Shown: positions 1 through 5,995 of the stretch, piece after piece
Numbering within the stretch: the first letter of the stretch is position 1
Layout of the letters: each line of letters starts with the position of its first letter
From: Lachnospiraceae bacterium
GTDB lineage: Bacteria; Bacillota; Clostridia; Lachnospirales; Lachnospiraceae
Direction of reading: 5' to 3'
Length of the DNA stretch: 5,995 nt
Assembly (NCBI GenBank): GCA_017443685.1
Contig: JAFSYD010000333.1
Span: 1 to 5,995 of the forward strand
The notes under the pieces: generated by a model
The model's database searches: none
What the model was told of the DNA's origin: nothing
Seen by the model: only the letters and a program-made list of their open reading frames with translations
Made by a program: the position numbers and the translations under genes

Positions 1-25
1 CCACGGCAAGCTTGCTTGACGGTGG
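1..25. other. Possible hairpin at the window edge
   Basis: CAAGC (7-11) can pair with GCTTG (14-18) and, outside it, CCAC (1-4) with GTGG (22-25). The CACGG at 2-6 matches the CACGG found near the 3' side of both structured modules downstream, so this could be the tail of a further module lying to the left. The window starts here, so this cannot be tested. No T-run follows, so it is not a convincing terminator. Confidence 0.25.
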
Positions 26-47
26 GGACAAGGCTTAATGACCCGCT

Positions 48-233
48 CCCACATGAGCAGGAAGTGGGGGTGCTACACGTCCGGGGGACGTGTGTTCAGC
101 ACCGACCGGAACGAAGTGTAGACAGCCGCACGGGATTGCGAATGTGGGTAGGATTGTGGGGCTCAAGACGTCCAGTGGACGTCTGCTTTGAGCCGACCGT
201 AGCGGAGCGAAGAAGCGAAGCACGGAACAATCC
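48..233 (+). repeat. Tandem pair of structured stem-loop modules (possible ncRNA or dispersed repeat)
   Basis: Two modules share one architecture. In module 1, GGTGCT (69-74) pairs with AGCACC (98-103), and inside it ACACGTCC (75-82) pairs with GGACGTGT (86-93) around a 3-nt loop, with a 4-nt 3' bulge at 94-97. In module 2, GGCTCA (160-165) pairs with TGAGCC (189-194), and AGACGTCC (166-173) pairs with GGACGTCT (177-184), again with a 3-nt loop and a 4-nt bulge (185-188). Both are followed at once by GACCG, and about 25 bases later by CACGG (129-133 and 221-225). Possible closing helices are CCCACAT (48-54) with ATGTGGG (142-148), and GGATTGT (151-157) with ACAATCC (227-233). Paired positions differ between the copies in a compensatory way, which supports selection on structure. 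The strand is assigned only because hisS follows. No known RNA family is recognised. Function, boundaries and transcription are unknown; a pair of protein-binding dyads is an alternative. Confidence 0.6.
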
Positions 234-245
234 GTGAATCACCTT

Positions 246-280
246 TTGACCCTTGAATCATATAATATAAGGACTAAGAT
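246..280 (+). promoter_or_regulatory. Possible hisS promoter region
   Basis: A perfect TATAAT lies at 261-266 in an AT-rich stretch. No good -35 box sits 17 bp upstream of it, since TTGACC (246-251) is only 9 bp away. An alternative pair is TTGAAT (253-258) with TAAGAT (275-280) at 16-bp spacing, but that would start transcription almost at the hisS start codon. The region is promoter-like in composition, but the exact boxes are uncertain. Confidence 0.35.
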
Positions 281-284
281 ACAT

Positions 285-1556
285 ATGGGTAATCAGACAC
301 AATTAAAGAAAAAGCCCGTCAACGGGATGAAGGATGTTATGCCGCGGGAAATGGAGATCCGCGACTATGTGACGGGCGTCATTAAGGATACGTACCGTCT
401 CTTCGGCTTTACGCCGATCGACACGCCCTGCATGGAGGACATTGCGAACCTGACGAATAAGCAGGGCGGCGACAATGAAAAGCTGATCTTTAAGATCTTA
501 AAACGGGGCGAGAAGCTGAACCTTGCGGAAGCGACGGAGGAGAGCGATGTCGTGGACTACGGAATGCGCTATGATCTTACCGTTCCGCTGTCGAGGTTTT
601 ATGCGAATCACGCGAATGACCTGCCGGTGCCGTTTAAGGCGCTGCAGATCGGCTCGGTATGGCGGGCGGACCGTCCGCAGAGGGGACGTTACCGTCAGTT
701 TACGCAGTGCGACATCGACATCATCGGCGAGGCGTCGAACCTCGCGGAGATCGAGCTGATCTCGGCGACGACGACCTGTCTCGGACGGCTCGGTTTCAAG
801 GGATTTGAGATCCGGATCAACGAACGGCGTCTGCTGAAGGCGATGGCGGCTTACGCGGGCTTTGCCGAGGATGCGTATGAGGACGTCTTCATCACCCTTG
901 ACAAGATGGACAAGATCGGCCTTTGTGGCGTAAAAGAAGAGCTGCTCGCGCACGAATATGACGCGCAAGCGGTGGAAAAATATACGGCACTGTTCGCGTC
1001 GCTTTCGGATATCAAGGATGTCCACGAAGGCGTGGAGAAGCTCTCCCGGACGCTCGGTGACTTCCTTGTACAGGATGCGGCGGACAGTCTTGCTGCCATC
1101 GCGGACGCGGTGAACGCGGCGAAGGCCTGTGACTTTGCCCTCGTCTTCGATCCGACACTGGTGCGTGGGATGAGTTATTACACGGGCACAATTTTCGAGA
1201 TTGCGATCCCCGAATTCGGCGGCAGCTGCGGAGGCGGCGGACGCTATGATGAGATGGTCGGGAAATTCACCGGAAAGGATGTGCCGGCGTGCGGCTTTTC
1301 GATCGGTTTTGAGCGAATCATTCTGCTGCTGTTGGAGCAGGATTATCAGATCCCCGAAGCGAAGGAGAAGGTCGCGTATCTGATCGATAAGAAGTTCCCC
1401 GAAGAGCGGCTTTCGGAGGTTATTTCCGAAGCGAAGGCGGCGCGGGAAGGCGGGCAGCAGGTGCTCGTCGTGCGGATGAACAAGAACAAAAAGTTCCAAA
1501 AGGAACAGCTTAAGACGCAGGGATACCATAATTTCCGCGAGTTTTACGCGGACTAG
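285..1556 (+). CDS. hisS: Histidyl-tRNA synthetase (class II), short C-terminal domain
   Basis: This cytoplasmic enzyme charges tRNA-His with histidine using ATP. With the ATG at 285 it has 423 residues, close to the family norm. The N-terminal GMKDVMP segment corresponds to the usual GTKDILP. Motif 2 is RADRPQRGRYRQF (R127 to F139), followed by QCDIDIIGE. The histidine-binding motifs are LVRGMSYYTG (292-301; the common RGLDYY has Ser in place of Asp here) and GGGGRYD (316-322). Motif 3 is GFSIGFERI with R344. The C-terminal anticodon-binding region (about 355-423) is some 30 residues shorter than in typical bacterial HisRS and ends in REFYAD. ATG 285 is preferred because AAGGA lies at 269-273 and the protein then begins about 13 residues before the GMKD motif. 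The in-frame GTG at 234 has no ribosome binding site and lies on the upstream structured element. aspS follows after 112 bp, a common clostridial arrangement. Confidence 0.96.
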   Translation: MGNQTQLKKKPVNGMKDVMPREMEIRDYVTGVIKDTYRLFGFTPIDTPCMEDIANLTNKQGGDNEKLIFKILKRGEKLNLAEATEESDVVDYGMRYDLTVPLSRFYANHANDLPVPFKALQIGSVWRADRPQRGRYRQFTQCDIDIIGEASNLAEIELISATTTCLGRLGFKGFEIRINERRLLKAMAAYAGFAEDAYEDVFITLDKMDKIGLCGVKEELLAHEYDAQAVEKYTALFASLSDIKDVHEGVEKLSRTLGDFLVQDAADSLAAIADAVNAAKACDFALVFDPTLVRGMSYYTGTIFEIAIPEFGGSCGGGGRYDEMVGKFTGKDVPACGFSIGFERIILLLLEQDYQIPEAKEKVAYLIDKKFPEERLSEVISEAKAAREGGQQVLVVRMNKNKKFQKEQLKTQGYHNFREFYAD

Positions 1557-1668
1557 GAATCATTTTGCACTATAACCATGTATTATAATTTAGAGTTTAT
1601 CACACCGGAATCACGGTGGAAAGTGCGAGACAGATATTATATGCGGTAATAGAGGAGGAGATACAATA
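1557..1668 (+). promoter_or_regulatory. hisS-aspS gap: weak promoter candidate and small hairpin
   Basis: This 112-bp AT-rich gap holds a TATAAT at 1584-1589. The nearest -35-like hexamer, TTGCAC (1565-1570), is only 13 bp upstream, so a promoter is possible but poor. A small hairpin pairs CACCG (1603-1607) with CGGTG (1614-1618) around a 6-nt loop; no T-run follows, so it is not an intrinsic terminator. I see no T-box AGGGTGG-type sequence. A strong ribosome binding site, AGGAGG, sits at 1653-1658, 10 bases before the aspS ATG. Read-through from hisS remains likely. Confidence 0.35.
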
Positions 1669-3459
1669 ATGGCGGAATCCATCGAAGGGCTGCACCGCAC
1701 GCATCGGTGCACGGAAGTAACGAATGATAGGATCGGGCAGACCGTTACGGTCATGGGCTGGGTGCAGAAGCGCCGGAATTTAGGCAGCCTGATCTTTATC
1801 GATCTGCGTGACCGCAGCGGCATATTACAGATCGTTTTTGACGAACCGCAGATCGGCGGGGATGGCTTTGCAAAAGCGGGCACGCTGCGCAGTGAATATG
1901 TCGTCGCGGTGGTCGGCACGGTTGCAAAGCGCACCGCGGCGATCAACGAGAAGCTCGCGACCGGCGATATCGAGATCATCGCGAAGGAGCTTCGGGTGTT
2001 ATCCGAAGCGCAGACGCCGCCGTTCCCGATCGAGGAGAATCTGCAGACGAAGGACGAGCTGCGCTTAAAGCACCGCTATCTGGATCTGCGCCGTCCGGAT
2101 CTGCAGAAGAACTTCATCCTGCGAAGCAAGGTTTGCAAAAGCATCCGCAACTTCCTGGATGAAGAAGGCTTCCTTGAGGTGGAGACGCCGATCCTGCAGA
2201 AGTCCACGCCGGAGGGCGCGCGTGATTATCTTGTGCCGTCCCGCATCCATCCGGGGGCGTTCTACGCGCTGCCGCAGTCGCCGCAGCTGTTTAAGCAGCT
2301 TTTGATGTGCTCCGGTTTTGACCGCTATTATCAGATCGCGAAATGCTTCCGTGACGAGGACCTTCGCGCGGACAGGCAGCCGGAGTTCACGCAGGTGGAT
2401 ATGGAGCTTTCCTTTGTGGATGTGGACGATGTGATCGATGTGAACGAGCGGCTCATTGCGCGGGTATTCAAGGAGGTTTTGGATATCGATATTCCGGTGC
2501 CGATGCAGCGTATGGACTGGCAGGAGGCGATGGACCGCTTCGGCAGCGACAAGCCGGATACGCGTTTTGGCATGGAGCTTTGCGATGTATCTGAGCTGGT
2601 AAAAGACTGTGGTTTCGGCGTGTTTACCGGTGCCCTTGCGGACGGCGGCTCGGTGCGCGGCATCAATGTCAAAGGGCAGGCGTCGATGGGCAGAAAACAG
2701 ATCGACAAGCTGGTGGAAGAAGCAAAGGGAATGGGCGCGAAGGGCCTTGCGTATCTGGGCATCAATGAAGACGGCACCTATAAATCCTCCTTTGCCAAAT
2801 TCATGGATGACGACGGGTTAAAGGCGCTCACAGAGGCATTAAAAGGCGAGCCGGGCGACCTGCTTTTGTTCGCGGCGGATAAGAATAAGATCGTCTGGGA
2901 GGTTTTGGGATCGCTTCGGATCAGCCTGGCGAAGAAGCTGGATCTGATCCCCGAGGGACAGTTCAATTTCTTATGGGTGTTAAACTTCCCGGTCTTTGAA
3001 TGGTCGGATGAGCAGAACCGTTATCTTGCGATGCACCATCCGTTTACCATGCCTTATGAAAAGGATGTGCCGCTGCTTTTGACAGACGACAAGGACAAGG
3101 CAAAAGCAAAGGCGTATGATATCGTATTAAACGGTACGGAGCTTGGCGGCGGCAGTGTCCGTATCCATCAGGATGACATCCAGGAAACGATGTTCGAGGC
3201 GCTTGGCTTTACCAAAGAAGAAGCGCACGAGAGGTTCGGCTTCCTGCTGGACGCGTTTTCCTACGGCGTTCCGCCGCATGCCGGTTTGGCGTACGGGCTT
3301 GACCGGATGGTGATGCTGATGGTCGGCGCGGATTCGATCCGCGACGTGATCGCCTTCCCGAAGGTAAAGGATGCCTCGGATCTGATGACGGAGGCACCGA
3401 CGCCGGTGGACGATGTACAGTTAAAGGAACTGTCCCTTCAGGTAATGCAAAGCGAGTAA
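1669..3459 (+). CDS. aspS: Aspartyl-tRNA synthetase, bacterial type with GAD insertion
   Basis: This cytoplasmic class II enzyme attaches aspartate to tRNA-Asp. Its 596 residues match the bacterial family length of about 590. The N-terminal OB-fold (about 15-105) binds the anticodon and contains KRRNLGSLIFIDLRDR. Leu38 here matches the Leu of the E. coli RRDLGS segment rather than the His of RRDHGG enzymes, which points to the tRNA-Asp-specific (discriminating) type. Motif 1 is around FLEVETP (168-174). The aspartate-site QSPQ is at 203-206. Motif 2 is FRDEDLRADRQPEF starting at F227, with R228 and E230. The GAD insertion spans about 305-425. Motif 3 is AYGLDRMVML with R546. The start is fixed by AGGAGG 10 bases upstream and by the usual short N-terminal lead. 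The end is intact, with the typical TEAPTPVDDVQLKEL tail. No internal stop or frameshift is seen. Confidence 0.98.
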   Translation: MAESIEGLHRTHRCTEVTNDRIGQTVTVMGWVQKRRNLGSLIFIDLRDRSGILQIVFDEPQIGGDGFAKAGTLRSEYVVAVVGTVAKRTAAINEKLATGDIEIIAKELRVLSEAQTPPFPIEENLQTKDELRLKHRYLDLRRPDLQKNFILRSKVCKSIRNFLDEEGFLEVETPILQKSTPEGARDYLVPSRIHPGAFYALPQSPQLFKQLLMCSGFDRYYQIAKCFRDEDLRADRQPEFTQVDMELSFVDVDDVIDVNERLIARVFKEVLDIDIPVPMQRMDWQEAMDRFGSDKPDTRFGMELCDVSELVKDCGFGVFTGALADGGSVRGINVKGQASMGRKQIDKLVEEAKGMGAKGLAYLGINEDGTYKSSFAKFMDDDGLKALTEALKGEPGDLLLFAADKNKIVWEVLGSLRISLAKKLDLIPEGQFNFLWVLNFPVFEWSDEQNRYLAMHHPFTMPYEKDVPLLLTDDKDKAKAKAYDIVLNGTELGGGSVRIHQDDIQETMFEALGFTKEEAHERFGFLLDAFSYGVPPHAGLAYGLDRMVMLMVGADSIRDVIAFPKVKDASDLMTEAPTPVDDVQLKELSLQVMQSE

Positions 3460-3556
3460 GACGGAAGGGAATCTGTTTCTATTTTATCGGAAATGCCCGG
3501 TTATGCAGATGCACAGGATAGATTGCTTTAAGTTCTACGCACATTGGGGGTGTAAT
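3460..3556 (+). other. aspS-kinase gap with kinase ribosome binding site
   Basis: This 97-bp gap has no terminator hairpin with a T-run and no well-spaced pair of promoter boxes, so the kinase may be read from an upstream promoter. GGGGGTG at 3546-3552 resembles the GGAGGTG anti-16S match and lies 4 bases before the ATG at 3557 (6 bases counted from the G-run). This decides the start: the in-frame ATG at 3503 has no such site. Confidence 0.5.
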
Positions 3557-5476
3557 ATGGCAGAGCGGCATTTTGTTTTTCCGGATAATGAACGGCAAAT
3601 GATGGTCCGTATGCCGGTCAACCTGATCGTTTACCAGTTTTACGGCGGTTATTTCCATATTCTGCTGGTAACGCGGCAGATGCAGACGCTGATGCGCTGG
3701 GGGGATGAAGAACAGGCGCAGATCATCAGCGTGGAAATTCCGCGGGAGCTTGTGACCGAGGTGGAAGGCGAAAAGCGGACGTATAAGGCGGAGGTCCATG
3801 AGGTCGAGCGGGCGGATTCGCTGCTGCATTACGCGACCTATATGGATGTGACCGAAACGCGCAAGCGGCTCTTTGCCCAGCGCACGCAAAAGAAGATCCG
3901 TCTGGACTTTTTTCAGAAAATTCTGGATACGACGCAGGAGTGTATCTTCTGGAAGGATGAGCGCAGGAGATTCGTCGGGGTGAACCGCGCGTTTCTGGAG
4001 TTTTACGGGTTTCCCAGCGTGGATATCCTTATCGGGAAAACGGACGAGGATATGGGCTGGCATCCCGAGCCCGAAAAATTTATGCAGGATGAGTTGCGTG
4101 TCCTGCAGGGCGAAAGCACGCGGCTTGTCCACGGGACCTGTATCATCCGCGGCAAAACGAGGGACATTCTGGCTTCGAAGTCCCCTCTTTATGAGGAAGG
4201 ACGGATCATCGGGCTTGTCGGCAGCTTTATCGACGTGACCGACCAGTATGAGCAGGAGCGCCGCAGCAATATTTTAAAAGAGGAAAAGGAGATCGCGCTC
4301 TTAGAGGCGGAGCAGGCAAAGCAGGGCATGAGTAATTTTATCATGCGCGCGAGCCATGAGATGCGCACACCGCTGAACGCGATCCTTGGTTTTACCTATC
4401 TGGCGGAGCCGGAGACGGATGTGGGAGAGCTTAAGGATTATCTGAAAAAGATTCAGGTATCCGGACGGCTGCTTACGGATCTGGTCAATGACATCCTGGA
4501 TATCCGCAAGACCGAGGACGGCTCCATGCAGCTTTTGCCGCGGCCGATGGTGCTGTCGGATCTTTTGCACAATATCGATGATATGATCAGTATTTTGGCG
4601 CAGCAGAAGGGGATCCTTTTTTACACGGAGCTTAGCTTTTTGCAGGATGAATTCGTGATGTGCGATCAGGTCCGTCTGCAGCAGGTGCTGATGAACCTTT
4701 TGAACAATTCGATCAAATTCACCGACGAGGGCGGTTCGGTGTCGCTGACGGTGCGGGAGGAGAGCATCAATGCCCGCATAAGCGAGTTCACCTTCGAGGT
4801 CAAGGATACCGGCTGCGGGATGTCGAAGGAATTCATCGACCGTATCTTCGATCCGTTTGCCCAGGAGAACCGCAACGTTGCAAAATACGGCGTCGGAACG
4901 GGACTCGGACTTACGATCACGAAGCGGATGGTGGATCTGATGTCCGGGACGATCGATGTGGAAAGCATCGAACACGAAGGATCGAAATTTACTGTAAAGA
5001 TACCATTGACTTTAAGTGACAAAACAGAGTATCATGGATTTATAACAGGAAGCAATAAAGAGGGCAAGCGCAGCTTCGAGATCACGGGACTGCATTTCCT
5101 TGTGGTGGAAGATAATCTGATCAACCAGGAGGTTGCGGTCGGTATCTTAGAGCAGGAGGGCGCGACGTCCGATGTGGCGGATAACGGTTTGGAAGCGATC
5201 GACAAGTTTAAAGATTCCGAGCCGGGTAAGTATGACGCGATCTTGATGGACATTCATATGCCGCTGATGGACGGTATGGAAGCAACCCGCAATCTGCGCA
5301 TCCTGGATCATCCGGACGCGAAGACGATCCCCATTATGGCGATGTCGGCGGAGGCGTTCGACGAATCAATCGAGGAGTGTCTGGAATGCGGGATGAACGG
5401 TTATATCAGAAAGCCGATCAACGTGGTGGAGTTAAAGCGGACGATCGGCGCAAATATAAGAGGGCTGGATGAATGA
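3557..5476 (+). CDS. Soluble PAS hybrid sensor histidine kinase with receiver domain
   Basis: This 639-residue kinase should autophosphorylate on His and pass the phosphate to its own receiver. In order it has a degenerate PAS-like region (about 14-105, ending YMDVTET), a clear PAS domain (about 116-230, with FWKDERRRFVGVNRAF, GKTDEDMGWH and FIDVTDQ), a charged helical linker (about 230-258), HisKA with the H-box SHEMRTPLNAI (His267), and a HATPase domain (N-box LLNNSIKFT with N384; D417 in DTGCGM; F-box IFDPFAQ; G2 box GTGLGL at 447-452). A receiver follows (about 511-630) with acidic E518/D519, phosphoacceptor D565 in LMDIHMP, S597 and K619. All key residues are present, so it should be active. 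No signal peptide or membrane segment is seen, so it should sense something in the cytoplasm; the ligand is unknown. It overlaps the downstream HPt gene by 4 bases, which suggests that protein is its phosphorelay partner. No exact gene name can be given. Confidence 0.95.
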   Translation: MAERHFVFPDNERQMMVRMPVNLIVYQFYGGYFHILLVTRQMQTLMRWGDEEQAQIISVEIPRELVTEVEGEKRTYKAEVHEVERADSLLHYATYMDVTETRKRLFAQRTQKKIRLDFFQKILDTTQECIFWKDERRRFVGVNRAFLEFYGFPSVDILIGKTDEDMGWHPEPEKFMQDELRVLQGESTRLVHGTCIIRGKTRDILASKSPLYEEGRIIGLVGSFIDVTDQYEQERRSNILKEEKEIALLEAEQAKQGMSNFIMRASHEMRTPLNAILGFTYLAEPETDVGELKDYLKKIQVSGRLLTDLVNDILDIRKTEDGSMQLLPRPMVLSDLLHNIDDMISILAQQKGILFYTELSFLQDEFVMCDQVRLQQVLMNLLNNSIKFTDEGGSVSLTVREESINARISEFTFEVKDTGCGMSKEFIDRIFDPFAQENRNVAKYGVGTGLGLTITKRMVDLMSGTIDVESIEHEGSKFTVKIPLTLSDKTEYHGFITGSNKEGKRSFEITGLHFLVVEDNLINQEVAVGILEQEGATSDVADNGLEAIDKFKDSEPGKYDAILMDIHMPLMDGMEATRNLRILDHPDAKTIPIMAMSAEAFDESIEECLECGMNGYIRKPINVVELKRTIGANIRGLDE

Positions 5477-5823
5477 CGACGAGAGATGTATACAAGGGCA
5501 TCGGTGATTATGATCGGATGACGGCATGCATTGCGAAGGAAGAAAGCATCCGTAAGTTTTTGCGTATGTTTTTGGCGGACGAGAATTACGGCCTGCTCAA
5601 ATCCGCTCTTGCGGCGAACGATGTGCAGCGGGCGTTTTTGGGTGCGCATACCTTAAAGGGTGTCTGCCAGAATCTGTGTCTGACGTCTCTGTACGAGATC
5701 GATTACATCGTGACGGAGGCGCTTCGTGCCGGTGACATTGACGAAGCGAATAAGCATATGCCGGAGCTCGGCATCCGCTATGAACGGGCGATCGAGCAGA
5801 TCAGCAAGATGGATGAGGATTAA
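5473..5823 (+). CDS. Stand-alone histidine phosphotransfer (HPt) protein
   Basis: This 116-residue protein is one all-helical HPt domain. The motif AHTLKGVCQNL carries the phosphoacceptor His59 followed by the conserved Lys-Gly; the helix around it and the following helices fit the family's four-helix bundle. It should take phosphate from a receiver Asp, most likely D565 of the upstream hybrid kinase, and pass it to a response regulator not present here. Its ATG overlaps the kinase TGA (ATGA at 5473-5476), so the two are probably translationally coupled; AAGAGGG at 5458-5464 can serve as the ribosome binding site. There is no DNA-binding or enzymatic output domain and no membrane segment. It is the last gene before a terminator. 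The family call is firm; the partners are inferred from position. Confidence 0.9.
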   Translation: MTTRDVYKGIGDYDRMTACIAKEESIRKFLRMFLADENYGLLKSALAANDVQRAFLGAHTLKGVCQNLCLTSLYEIDYIVTEALRAGDIDEANKHMPELGIRYERAIEQISKMDED

Positions 5824-5828
5824 AGCGG

Positions 5829-5867
5829 CGGGAAGGTCATAGGTTTGCGGCCTTCCCGTTTGTTTTT
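5829..5867 (+). terminator. Intrinsic terminator after the HPt gene
   Basis: CGGGAAGG (5829-5836) pairs perfectly with CCTTCCCG (5851-5858) over 8 bp with a 14-nt loop. It is followed at once by TTTGTTTTT (5859-5867). It begins 5 bases after the HPt stop codon and should end the kinase-HPt transcript and any read-through from aspS. Confidence 0.9.
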
Positions 5868-5893
5868 AGCGTCCCGTTGATTTGTTATGTTTT

Positions 5894-5925
5894 TTGTTGC
5901 TTTTTATTTTCAAGTGTGATAATAT
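5894..5925 (+). promoter_or_regulatory. Likely promoter of the tRNA-Leu gene
   Basis: An extended -10 element, TG-T-GATAAT, lies at 5915-5923. TTGTTG (5894-5899) is a -35 candidate at 18-bp spacing. An alternative pair is TTGCTT (5897-5902) with TAATAT (5920-5925) at 17 bp. Either would start transcription about 15-20 bases before the tRNA, in a very AT-rich stretch just after a terminator, which is where a tRNA promoter is expected. Confidence 0.5.
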
Positions 5926-5949
5926 ACATTTTGCGTTGAAAATGCGCTT

Positions 5950-5995
5950 GCTGGAATGGCGGAATTGGCAGACGCACCAGACTCAAAATCTGGCG
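5950..5995 (+). tRNA. tRNA-Leu, anticodon CAA (partial, cut by window end)
   Basis: The 5' part of the tRNA fits the cloverleaf. The acceptor strand is GCTGGAA (5950-5956), then TG, and a D stem GCG (5959-5961) pairs with CGC (5973-5975) around a loop containing TTGGCAGA. The anticodon stem CCAGA (5977-5981) pairs with TCTGG (5989-5993). The 7-base loop CTCAAAA has anticodon CAA at 5984-5986, which reads the Leu codon UUG. The GGCGGAATTGGCAGACGCA pattern is typical of bacterial tRNA-Leu. The long variable arm, T arm and 3' acceptor strand lie beyond the window. Confidence 0.93.

Noticed and set aside
69..194. CRISPR array, because of the two similar palindromic units
   Set aside because: Only two imperfect copies exist, the similarity is in structure more than in sequence, and no cas gene is in the window.
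16..237. 73-residue open frame on the plus strand over the upstream region
   Set aside because: It runs across both structured hairpins, has no ribosome binding site, and its Arg/Pro/Val-rich protein reads like translated repeat RNA. The 62-residue minus-strand frame at 35-223 is rejected for the same reason.
234..284. Longer hisS starting at GTG 234
   Set aside because: There is no ribosome binding site before it, it adds 17 residues not expected in HisRS, and it would place the TATAAT-rich promoter-like stretch inside the gene.
1..284. T-box riboswitch upstream of hisS
   Set aside because: I find no AGGGTGG-type T-box sequence and no terminator hairpin with a T-run, although T-boxes often control synthetase genes in Firmicutes.
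498..1529. 343-residue open frame on the minus strand opposite hisS
   Set aside because: hisS is certain on the other strand. The antisense protein is rich in Arg, Leu and His and shows no domain; long antisense frames are common opposite G+C-rich coding sequence.
3503..3556. Longer kinase starting at ATG 3503
   Set aside because: There is no ribosome binding site before 3503, while GGGGGTG is correctly placed before ATG 3557.
3479..4132. 217-residue minus-strand open frame opposite the kinase start (and a 224-residue one at 4301-4975)
   Set aside because: Both lie opposite firmly identified kinase domains, lack ribosome binding sites and show no family features.

Overview
The window looks like chromosomal DNA of a Gram-positive anaerobe of the class Clostridia, most likely a Lachnospiraceae member of medium-to-high G+C. 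The reasons are the adjacent hisS and aspS genes, strong AGGAGG-type ribosome binding sites, and a soluble PAS hybrid histidine kinase of a type common in that family. The family assignment is inference from gene content and protein style, not from a marker search.

Layout: (1) Positions 1-233 hold no convincing gene. They contain two tandem copies of one structured element, each with the same 6-bp plus 8-bp stem, 3-nt loop and 4-nt bulge. The two copies differ by compensatory base changes, and each has a possible 7-bp closing helix. This is the most unusual part of the window. (2) Positions 285-1556 encode histidyl-tRNA synthetase with a short C-terminal domain. (3) Positions 1669-3459 encode a bacterial-type aspartyl-tRNA synthetase with a GAD insertion, carrying the Leu expected of the discriminating type. 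(4) Positions 3557-5476 encode a soluble hybrid sensor kinase (degenerate PAS, PAS, HisKA, HATPase, REC). (5) Positions 5473-5823 encode a stand-alone HPt protein overlapping the kinase by ATGA. (6) A good intrinsic terminator follows, then an AT-rich promoter region and the first 46 bases of a tRNA-Leu(CAA) cut by the window end.

All genes are on the plus strand. hisS and aspS charge tRNAs for translation. I see no intrinsic terminator between hisS and the HPt gene, so the four genes may be partly cotranscribed, ending at the terminator at 5829-5867. The kinase and HPt protein form most of a phosphorelay (His to Asp to His), but the final response regulator with an output domain is not in the window.
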